From BAIKAL-G1 sp943370385 (GTDB taxonomy: Bacteria; Cyanobacteriota; Cyanobacteriia; PCC-6307; Cyanobiaceae): DNA of 64,000 nucleotides. The stretch covers positions 1-64,000 of the forward strand of contig CALRQT020000006.1 of NCBI GenBank assembly GCA_943370385.1. The letters are read 5' to 3'. A program made the translations under genes and the position numbers. Position 1 is the first letter of the stretch, and the number at the start of each line of letters is the position of its first letter. Positions 26,113 to 33,040 of the stretch are shown one piece after another. The notes beneath the pieces were generated by a model. It searched no databases and was not told the origin of the DNA. It saw only the letters and a program-made list of their open reading frames with translations.

Positions 26113-26475
26113 TTATTGAATCTCCTTCATCCAGTCCCTTAGTTGGCCATCAAGGACGGGAATGTCTTGGCTCACGATTGCCCAGATGATGGCCAGGCTG
26201 AGGCCGAAGTATTCATGGACAATGCGGTTGCGTAAGCCTTTGATTGCGGCCCAGTCAATCGCCGGCTTTAGCTGTTTGATTTCAATGGGAATCGACTGGG
26301 CTGCTTCGCCGATGATTTCTAGATTGCGAACCACGGCATCGACAGTGCGGCTATCCGCTTGGAAGCCCTCGAAGTTCATTCCAGTCTCGAAGTTCATTCC
26401 AGTGATGTAGCGATTGATCTTGCCGGAGGCTTCCAGCATGTCAGCCAGAAACAGCTTCCATTCACGGCGCGACAT
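26113..26475 (-). CDS. hepT: HepT-type HEPN ribonuclease toxin
   Basis: A 120-residue HEPN (DUF86) protein. The catalytic RX4HXY motif is R82-N-R-I-V-H87-E-Y89, where the tyrosine is the known target of AMPylation by MntA partners in characterised type VII systems. Other family landmarks are FLADMLEASGKINRYI, VVRNLEIIGEAAQSIP and PAIDWAAIKGLRN. An 18-bp tandem duplication adds six residues (TGMNFE twice, residues 25-36) just after helix 1. The start ATG 26475 lies inside the 3' end of mntA (overlap 14 bases), so the antitoxin is translated first. Confidence 0.9.
   Translation of the reverse strand: MSRREWKLFLADMLEASGKINRYITGMNFETGMNFEGFQADSRTVDAVVRNLEIIGEAAQSIPIEIKQLKPAIDWAAIKGLRNRIVHEYFGLSLAIIWAIVSQDIPVLDGQLRDWMKEIQ
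26369..26404 (-). repeat. 18-bp tandem duplication within hepT
   Basis: Two adjacent 18-base units (26369-26386 and 26387-26404), identical except for the last base, duplicate six codons (TGMNFE). Homologous HepT proteins normally have a single G-M-x-F-E/x-F segment here, so one copy is probably a recent in-frame duplication. Confidence 0.8.
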
Positions 26476-26782
26476 GAATAGGACTGCTAAGGATGAAGGG
26501 GCGACGGTTTTCCTTAATGCCATCGGCCGCCACGAGGTCGACACGACGACCGAGAAGGGTTTCTAGGTGGTCGGCCAGGTGGATGAAGGCAAAACCCACC
26601 GGTTCAGAGAAGCTCACCAGCAGGTCCACATCACTGCTGAGCGTTTGCTCCTCTCGAGCGAAGGATCCAAAGAGGGAAAGGTTGCTCACCTTGAATTGGG
26701 AGGCCAGATCCGGGTAGTGCTGACGCAGCCTCGCGAGCACCTCTGTGCGGCTGAAGCAAGGCGTGACAGCTGGGCCGGACAT
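26462..26782 (-). CDS. mntA: MntA-type minimal nucleotidyltransferase antitoxin
   Basis: A 106-residue minimal nucleotidyltransferase. The GSX10DXD active site is complete: G39-S40 in LSLFGSFAREEQ and D51-V-D53 in SDVDLLVSF. In known pairs MntA neutralises HepT by adding AMP to its conserved tyrosine, and that tyrosine is present in the neighbouring gene. The start ATG is at 26782. The frame continues open far upstream but only as antisense of ureA/ureB. Gene order (antitoxin first, overlapping toxin) is typical. Confidence 0.88.
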   Translation of the reverse strand: MSGPAVTPCFSRTEVLARLRQHYPDLASQFKVSNLSLFGSFAREEQTLSSDVDLLVSFSEPVGFAFIHLADHLETLLGRRVDLVAADGIKENRRPFILSSPIHVAP

Positions 26783-27091
26783 GGACTCGCTGAGCTGGCC
26801 AGACCAATCTAGGAGGGGCCATCCAGGGCTCCTGGTGGCTGGCAAGTCAGTACTCGCCGTTACTGCGCTGCTGCTCCCGATCCTGTCCTGACATCGCCAG
26901 TTGGCATGCATCGTTGAACGCCTGATCCCCCAGCGGAGCCAGCACTGGCTCTGGCCCATCAGCCCGAGGCGCCATGGGGGGCTGAAGCTGTTGCTGACCA
27001 GGGCGGCGAGACGTTCCACCTGAAGACGTTCCACCTGAACCTGTTGGTCCAGCCCGCCGCTGTCAGACTCCCAACGGAACACTCCCTTTCC
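26783..27091 (+). other. Intergenic region upstream of ureABC
   Basis: These 309 bases between the mntA start and the ureA start should hold divergent promoters for the toxin-antitoxin pair and ureABC. A GTA-N8-TAC box is present at 26850-26863. Just before ureA there is a short direct repeat, GACGTTCCACCTGAA / GACGTTCCACCTGAA-like, around 27008-27035. No other gene is recognised. Confidence 0.5.
26850..26863 (+). promoter_or_regulatory. Candidate NtcA box upstream of ureABC
   Basis: GTACTCGCCGTTAC matches GTA-N8-TAC exactly. It lies 228 bases upstream of the ureA ATG. I see no clear TAN3T -10 element at the usual 22-23 base spacing, so this is weaker than the urtA site. It could serve ureABC or, on the other strand, mntA-hepT. 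Confidence 0.45.
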
Positions 27092-27394
27092 ATGCATCTC
27101 ACACCCCAGGAGAAGGACAAGCTCCTGATCGTCACGGCGGCCCTGCTGGCGGAACGGCGTCTCAACCGGGGCCTGAAGCTCAATTACCCCGAGGCGGTGG
27201 CCTGGCTGAGCTTTCTGGTGATCGAGGGCGCCCGCGATGGCAAGAGCGTGGCCGAGCTGATGGCCGAGGGCACCACCTGGCTGGGCCGGGACCAGGTGAT
27301 GGAGGGCATCGCCGAGCTGGTGCATGAGGTGCAGATCGAGGCGGTGTTCCCCGATGGCACCAAGCTCGTCACCCTGCACGACCCGATCCGCTGA
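27092..27394 (+). CDS. ureA: Urease gamma subunit
   Basis: Smallest structural subunit of the nickel urease, 100 residues, as expected. Sequence landmarks are MHLTPQEKDKLLIVTAALLA, RGLKLNYPEAVAWLSFLVIE, GTTWLGRDQVMEGIAEL and VFPDGTKLVTLHDPIR. The start ATG at 27092 gives the standard N terminus; a GTG/ATG further upstream would add unconserved residues. It is followed by ureB after 43 bases. Confidence 0.98.
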   Translation: MHLTPQEKDKLLIVTAALLAERRLNRGLKLNYPEAVAWLSFLVIEGARDGKSVAELMAEGTTWLGRDQVMEGIAELVHEVQIEAVFPDGTKLVTLHDPIR

Positions 27395-27437
27395 GCCGGA
27401 CCCCCTTCCGCCCTTTACCAACCCAGCCCTTCCCGCC

Positions 27438-27755
27438 ATGGCTCCCCTGATTCCCGGCGAACTGTTCAGCGAACCCGGCACGCTCGAACTCAATGCCGGT
27501 CGCCCGGTCACCACCCTCAGCGTGGCCAACAGCGGTGACCGCCCCGTGCAGGTGGGCTCCCACTTCCACTTTTTTGAGGCCAACGCCGCCCTGCTGTTCG
27601 ATCGCGACGCCGCCCGGGGGCTGCGTCTCGACATCCCCGCCGGCACGGCGATCCGCTTTGAACCGGGCGACAGCCGCGAGGTGAACCTGGTGCCCTTCGC
27701 CGGGGCCCGCCGGGTGTTCGGCTTTAACGGTCGCATCAACGGGCCCCTGGATTAG
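27438..27755 (+). CDS. ureB: Urease beta subunit
   Basis: A 105-residue structural subunit with IPGELFSEPGTLELNAGR, VANSGDRPVQVGSHFHFFEA, RLDIPAGTAIRFEPGDSREV and VFGFNGRINGPL, all typical of UreB. The ATG at 27438 gives the conserved start. It sits between ureA and ureC on the same strand, with a 103-base gap before ureC. Confidence 0.98.
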   Translation: MAPLIPGELFSEPGTLELNAGRPVTTLSVANSGDRPVQVGSHFHFFEANAALLFDRDAARGLRLDIPAGTAIRFEPGDSREVNLVPFAGARRVFGFNGRINGPLD

Positions 27756-27858
27756 GTCCCCTAGCCCCCAGCTGGAGCCGTCCCGACGACGCCTAGCCCG
27801 GGCCATCCCCTCCCTGTCTCCGCCTTTCGGTCCCTTTCCCCTTCCTGCACCCCAGGCC

Positions 27859-29583
27859 ATGCCCTACCGGATTGACCGCCGCGCCTACGCCGAGACCTAC
27901 GGCCCCACCACCGGCGACCGGCTGCGCCTGGCGGACACCGAGTTGATCCTCGAGGTGGAGAAGGACTACACCAGCTACGGCGATGAGGTGAAGTTCGGCG
28001 GCGGCAAGGTGATCCGCGATGGCATGGGCCAGGCCCAGACCAGCCGCGCCGATGGGGCCGTGGACACGGTGATCACCAACGCCCTGATCCTCGATTGGTG
28101 GGGGATCGTGAAGGCCGACATCGGCCTGCGCGACGGCCGCATCTGTGCGATCGGTAAGGCGGGCAACCCCGACATCACCGATGGGGTCGACATCATCGTG
28201 GGTCCGGGCACCGAGGCAATTGCCGGCGAGGGCCACATCGTCACCGCCGGCGCCATCGACACCCACATCCATTTCATCTGCCCCCAGCAGATCGAAACGG
28301 CCCTGGCCAGTGGCGTTACCACCCTGCTGGGCGGCGGCACCGGCCCGGCCACCGGTACCAACGCCACCACCTGCACCCCCGGCGCCTTCCACCTGGCCCG
28401 CATGCTCCAGGCCGCCGAGGGGCTGCCGGTGAACCTGGGCTTCTTCGGCAAGGGCAACGCCAGCACCCCGGCGTCCCTGGAGGAACAGATCCGCGCCGGG
28501 GCCTGCGGCCTCAAGTTGCACGAGGACTGGGGCACCACCCCGGCGGCGATCGATTGCTGCCTCACGGTGGCCGATCAGTTCGACGTGCAGGTGTGCATCC
28601 ACTCCGACACCCTCAATGAGGCGGGCTTCGTGGAGGACACGATCCGCGCCATCGCTGGCCGCACCATCCACACCTTCCATACCGAGGGGGCCGGCGGCGG
28701 CCATGCCCCCGACATCATTCGCATCTGTGGCGAAGCCAACGTGCTGCCTAGCTCCACCAACCCAACGCGCCCCTACACGCGCAACACGTTGGAGGAGCAC
28801 CTCGACATGTTGATGGTGTGCCACCACCTTGATCCGCGCATTCCCGAGGACGTGGCCTTCGCCGAATCGCGCATCCGCCGCGAAACGATTGCCGCCGAGG
28901 ACATCCTCCACGACATCGGCGCCTTCAGCATCATCGCCAGCGATTCCCAGGCCATGGGCCGGGTGGGTGAAGTGATCATCCGCACCTTCCAGACCGCCCA
29001 CAAGATGAAGGTGCAACGGGGCGTCCTGCCCGAGGATGCCGCCGGTCCGGGGGGCGGCCGCAACGACAACACCCGCCTCAAGCGCTACATCGCCAAGGTG
29101 ACGATCAACCCGGCCATCGCCCATGGGGTGGATAGCCAGGTGGGCTCGGTGGAGGTGGGCAAGCTGGCCGATCTGGTGCTTTGGAAACCGGGCTTCTTTG
29201 GCGTCAAGCCGGAGCTGGTGATTAAGGGCGGTTCGATCGTCTGGGCCCAGATGGGCGACGCCAATGCCTCGATCCCCACCCCGGGACCGGTCCATGGCCG
29301 GCCGATGTTCGCCAGCTTCGGTAAGGCCCTGGCCCCCAGCTGCCTCACCTTTGTGAGCCAGGCCTCCCTTGAGGCCGACCTGCCCCGCAAGCTGGGCTTG
29401 AGCCGCCTGTGTGTGCCGGTGCAGAACACCCGCGGCATCGGCAAGGCCGCCATGCGCAACAACAGCGCCCTGCCCAAGGTGGAGGTGGACCCCCAGACCT
29501 ACGAGGTGTTCGCCGACGGCGAGCTGCTCACCTGTGAGCCGGCGGAGGTGCTGCCGATGGCCCAGCGCTATTTCTTGCTCTGA
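27859..29583 (+). CDS. ureC: Urease alpha (catalytic) subunit
   Basis: Catalytic subunit hydrolysing urea to ammonia and carbamate; 574 residues. Nickel ligands and catalytic residues are visible: DTHIHFICP (His-x-His), the carbamylated lysine in CGLKLHEDWGTT, CIHSDTLNEAGFVEDT, TFHTEGAGGGHAPDI, the mobile-flap CHHLD, and the final metal Asp in IASDSQAMGRVGE. Nothing appears damaged, so with UreA, UreB and the accessory genes the urease should be functional. It is the last gene of ureABC. Confidence 0.99.
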   Translation: MPYRIDRRAYAETYGPTTGDRLRLADTELILEVEKDYTSYGDEVKFGGGKVIRDGMGQAQTSRADGAVDTVITNALILDWWGIVKADIGLRDGRICAIGKAGNPDITDGVDIIVGPGTEAIAGEGHIVTAGAIDTHIHFICPQQIETALASGVTTLLGGGTGPATGTNATTCTPGAFHLARMLQAAEGLPVNLGFFGKGNASTPASLEEQIRAGACGLKLHEDWGTTPAAIDCCLTVADQFDVQVCIHSDTLNEAGFVEDTIRAIAGRTIHTFHTEGAGGGHAPDIIRICGEANVLPSSTNPTRPYTRNTLEEHLDMLMVCHHLDPRIPEDVAFAESRIRRETIAAEDILHDIGAFSIIASDSQAMGRVGEVIIRTFQTAHKMKVQRGVLPEDAAGPGGGRNDNTRLKRYIAKVTINPAIAHGVDSQVGSVEVGKLADLVLWKPGFFGVKPELVIKGGSIVWAQMGDANASIPTPGPVHGRPMFASFGKALAPSCLTFVSQASLEADLPRKLGLSRLCVPVQNTRGIGKAAMRNNSALPKVEVDPQTYEVFADGELLTCEPAEVLPMAQRYFLL

Positions 29584-29688
29584 TCTGGCGGCCCGGGGGC
29601 CCGGGCCGAGGGGGCCGGGGGTTCCGTAGCAATGATGACCGGGATCGGCCCGATCGCTGAGCATGATCGGGGCCACGCCGGGGCAGCC

Positions 29689-31128
29689 ATGTTCACCGCC
29701 TATAAGCCCAGCAAGGGCTACGACGAATACTTCAGTGGTAGCGCCGAACCCAGGGAGGCTCTCCAGCCCCTGATCTCCTCCCTGGGCACCCTCGGGATCG
29801 AGGAACTAAACCGCAACCATGCCGCCGCCGGCATGTTGCTCAAACGCCTCGGCGCCACCTTCCGGCTCAACGATTCGGGTGACAAGGGCACCGAGCGGAT
29901 CCTGCCCTTTGATCCCCTGCCCCGGCTAATCCGCACCGGCGAATGGCAAACCCTGGAACGGGGCCTGATCCAGCGTCTGGAGGCGATCGACCTGTTCCTC
30001 GCCGATGTCTACGGCGACCAGCGCATCCTCAATGACGGGGTGATTCCCCGGGAGGATGTGGAGAGTTCCCAGGGCTGGCGGCCCCAGCTCCAGGGCTTCA
30101 AGCCACCCCTGGGCAAGTGGTGCCACATCTCCGGCCTGGATTTGATCCGCGATGGGGCCGGCACCTGGCGGGTGCTCGAGGACAACCTGCGCTGCCCGTC
30201 GGGGGTGGCCTATTTCCTCGAGAACCGGCGCGTGATGAAGCGCATGTTCCCGAGCCTGTTCGCCGGTCGCACCGTCCAGCCGATCGACGACTATCCCTCC
30301 CATTTGCTCCAGACCCTGCGGGAGCTGGCCCCCTGGACCAACCAGCCCAAGGTGGTGCTGTTGACGCCTGGGGTGTTCAACAGCGCCTACTTCGAGCACA
30401 GCTACCTGGCCCAGCAGATGGGCATCCAGCTGGTGGAAGGGCGTGATCTGGTCTGCGAGGGCGACCGGGTTTGGATGCGCAGTACCGCCGGCCTTGAAGC
30501 GGTGGATGTGATCTACCGGCGCATCGACGACGACTTCCTCGATCCGGCCGTGTTCCGCAGTGATTCGATGCTGGGGGTGCGGGGCCTGATGGCGGCCTAT
30601 GCGGCCGGCCGGGTGGCGATCGCCAACGCCCCGGGCAGCGGCGTGGCCGATGACAAGCTCATCTACGCCTATGTGCCCGAGATGATCCGCTACTACCTGG
30701 GGGAGGAGCCGATCATCGAAAATGTGCCCACCTATTTGTGCTCCCGGGCCGACGATCGCGCCTATGTGCTCGCCCACCTCAAGGACCTGGTGGTGAAGTC
30801 GGTGGCGGAGGCGGGCGGCTACGGCATGTTGATTGGGCCCCACGCCGACCAGGCCGAGATTTTGGAATTTGCCGCCAAGATCGAAGCCGATCCCCGTAAT
30901 TTCATCGCCCAGCCCACCCTGGATCTCTCCACCGTGCCCTCCTTGAGCCAGGGGGAGCTCTACCCCTGCCATGTGGACCTGCGGCCCTACGTGCTGCGCG
31001 GTAAGGGGGCCTGGGTGAGCCCCGGCGGCCTCACCCGGGTGGCCCTGCGCCGGGGTTCCCTGGTGGTGAACTCCTCCCAGGGCGGCGGCTGCAAGGACAC
31101 CTGGATCGTGGAGGACTCCCCATGCTGA
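29689..31128 (+). CDS. Circularly permuted ATP-grasp type 2 family protein
   Basis: A 479-residue protein of the DUF404/DUF407 (CP_ATPgrasp) family, predicted to ligate an amine to a carboxylate using ATP. Typical segments are YKPSKGYDEYF, ISGLDLIRDGAGTWRVLEDN, LRCPSGVAYFLENRRVMKR, LLTPGVFNSAYFEHSYLAQ, VDVIYRRIDDDFLDP and YVPEMIRYYLGEEP. I chose ATG at 29689 since homology begins at MFTAYKP; ATG at 29632 adds 19 unconserved residues. It overlaps the alpha-E gene by seven bases and heads a four-gene operon. The substrate is unknown. Confidence 0.88.
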   Translation: MFTAYKPSKGYDEYFSGSAEPREALQPLISSLGTLGIEELNRNHAAAGMLLKRLGATFRLNDSGDKGTERILPFDPLPRLIRTGEWQTLERGLIQRLEAIDLFLADVYGDQRILNDGVIPREDVESSQGWRPQLQGFKPPLGKWCHISGLDLIRDGAGTWRVLEDNLRCPSGVAYFLENRRVMKRMFPSLFAGRTVQPIDDYPSHLLQTLRELAPWTNQPKVVLLTPGVFNSAYFEHSYLAQQMGIQLVEGRDLVCEGDRVWMRSTAGLEAVDVIYRRIDDDFLDPAVFRSDSMLGVRGLMAAYAAGRVAIANAPGSGVADDKLIYAYVPEMIRYYLGEEPIIENVPTYLCSRADDRAYVLAHLKDLVVKSVAEAGGYGMLIGPHADQAEILEFAAKIEADPRNFIAQPTLDLSTVPSLSQGELYPCHVDLRPYVLRGKGAWVSPGGLTRVALRRGSLVVNSSQGGGCKDTWIVEDSPC

Positions 31129-32111
31129 GCCGCGTCGCCGATTCGCTCTACTGGATCAATCGCAACGTCGAACGGGCCGAGAACATCTCCCGCTTTGTGG
31201 AGGTGAGCGAGGCCATGGCCCTCGATTGCCCGCCCGGCAGCGCCGAACCCTGGCTGCCCCTGATCGATGCCTGCGGCGATCGGGAACTGTTTGACACCCT
31301 CTATCCCCAGGGCACCCCTGGGGATGTGGTGCGTTTTTTGGTGCAGGAGCCGAAAAACCCCAGCTGCATCGTCAATTGCATCGCCATCGCCCGGGAGAAC
31401 GCCCGCCAGATCCGCGAGGTGATCACCACGGAAATGTGGGAGCAGATCAATGACCTGCACTGGACCCTGCAGGAAAGTGACGCCTTCTGGCAGCTCCAGC
31501 CCCAGGAGCAACTGCGCGAAATCCGTCGCGCCTGCCAGCTCTTCTATGGCGTCACCGATGCCACCTTGAGCCGCGATCTCTCCTGGCAATTCAGCCGCCT
31601 GGGTCGCCTGATCGAGCGGGCCGACAAGACGACCCGCATCCTCGATGTGAAGTATTTCCTGCTGTTGCCCAGCCCCGAGGAGGTGGGCGGCGTGCTGGAT
31701 GAGCTGCAGTGGATCTCGCTGCTGCGCACGGCCGGCGCCTACCAGATGTTCCGCCAGGCCCAGCAGCAGGGCATCACCCCGCGGGCGGTGGCAGCGTTTC
31801 TGCTGCTTGATCCGATCTTCCCGCGTTCGGTGCGCTACTGCCTCGAAGGCATCAGCAAGGCCCTGGGCGTGATCCGCAGCAGTGCGGTGCCCGGGCCTCC
31901 CGATGACCTGGAATGCCTGAGCGGTTTGATGCTCGCCAGCTGGAGTTTTGTGAGAATTGACGACCTCATTGGCCAGGGCCTGCATGAGGCCATTGACCAT
32001 TTCCAGAGCGATCTGAACCGGCTCCATGGGCTGATCCATGACCGTTACTTTGTGATGCCCACCCCGTCCCCCTCCGAGTCGAGCTCTGATCCGGCATGCG
32101 TGCCCGCCTAA
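31122..32111 (+). CDS. Alpha-E domain protein (DUF403)
   Basis: A 329-residue all-helical alpha-E protein. The start MLSRVADSLYWINRNVERAEN is the family signature, followed by ENARQIREVITTEMWEQIND, LSRDLSWQFSRLGRLIERAD and ISLLRTAGAYQMFRQ. Alpha-E proteins almost always accompany a circularly permuted ATP-grasp and a transglutaminase-like protein; their own activity is not established. It overlaps the ATP-grasp gene upstream by seven bases and the transglutaminase gene downstream by 16 bases, so the genes are probably translated together. Confidence 0.9.
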   Translation: MLSRVADSLYWINRNVERAENISRFVEVSEAMALDCPPGSAEPWLPLIDACGDRELFDTLYPQGTPGDVVRFLVQEPKNPSCIVNCIAIARENARQIREVITTEMWEQINDLHWTLQESDAFWQLQPQEQLREIRRACQLFYGVTDATLSRDLSWQFSRLGRLIERADKTTRILDVKYFLLLPSPEEVGGVLDELQWISLLRTAGAYQMFRQAQQQGITPRAVAAFLLLDPIFPRSVRYCLEGISKALGVIRSSAVPGPPDDLECLSGLMLASWSFVRIDDLIGQGLHEAIDHFQSDLNRLHGLIHDRYFVMPTPSPSESSSDPACVPA

Positions 32112-33040
32112 CCCACAGCTTCTATTACCGCTACAGCGATCCGGTGCTGCTCGGCCCCCATCGCTTCTGCCTGCGGCCGCGGCCCCACGGCTTCCAGCGC
32201 CTCCTGGACTACAGCCTGACGATCAGCCCGGATCCCAGCCAGCTCTACGACCTGCTGGCCGCCGGCGGCGACACGATCACCCGGGCCCGTTTCCTCAAGG
32301 AAACGCGGATCTTCCGGGTCCAGGCCTCTTCAGAAGTGGAAACCTGGCAGCCCCCCCTGATCGAGGCCTGCCTCGACGAGGAGATGGCGCGCCTGCCGGT
32401 GCCGATCGGCCGGCTCAACCCCGACCTGCTCTCCTGCCTCCAGGGCTGGCTGCCCAACGGCCAACACGACCCAGCGGCGGTGGACCTGGCCCAGGAAGCC
32501 CTGATTGGCAGCGACCAGCGCAGCCTCACCTTCCTCCAACAATTAATTGAAATCATCCAGGACCGGGTCAAATACACCCAGCGCCACGTGGGACCGGCCT
32601 GGCCCGCCGGCCGCACCCTCAAGGAACGGGTGGGCTCCTGCCGGGATCTGGCCATGCTGATGATCGAGTGCTGTCGCTGCGTTGGTTTGCCGGCCCGTTT
32701 CGTGAGCGGTTACCACCTGGTGGAGCCCAAACCAAAGCGCTACGACCTGCACGCCTGGGCCGAGGTCTACCTGCAGGGGGCCGGCTGGCGCGGGTTTGAT
32801 CCCAGCGGCAAGGGGGCCGTGGATGAGCGCTACATCCCCCTGGCCACCTCCTCCCAATCCGACCTCACCGCCGCGATCTCAGGTACCTTCTCCGGCCCGC
32901 CGGGGGTGAAGAGCATCCTCAAGTGGGACATCCAGGCCGAGGTGCTGGTGCCGCCCCAGGAGCCCGAGCCCGAGGCCGACGCCAAGGGGCCCACCCAGGT
33001 GCACTTGCTGCCCCAGGCCCCCTCGGGAGTTCCCCAGTGA
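32096..33040 (+). CDS. Transglutaminase-like cysteine peptidase/ligase
   Basis: A 314-residue protein with an N-terminal beta domain (HSFYYRYSDPVLLGPHRFCLRPR) and a C-terminal transglutaminase core. The catalytic triad is complete: Cys in RVGSCRDLAMLMIECCR, His in YDLHAWAEVYL, Asp in WRGFDPSGKGAV. Such proteins either cleave or form amide bonds. In this setting it may act on the product of the ATP-grasp enzyme. The tail is Pro/Glu-rich. The stop overlaps a GTG start of the DUF2126 gene by four bases. Confidence 0.9.
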   Translation: MRARLTHSFYYRYSDPVLLGPHRFCLRPRPHGFQRLLDYSLTISPDPSQLYDLLAAGGDTITRARFLKETRIFRVQASSEVETWQPPLIEACLDEEMARLPVPIGRLNPDLLSCLQGWLPNGQHDPAAVDLAQEALIGSDQRSLTFLQQLIEIIQDRVKYTQRHVGPAWPAGRTLKERVGSCRDLAMLMIECCRCVGLPARFVSGYHLVEPKPKRYDLHAWAEVYLQGAGWRGFDPSGKGAVDERYIPLATSSQSDLTAAISGTFSGPPGVKSILKWDIQAEVLVPPQEPEPEADAKGPTQVHLLPQAPSGVPQ

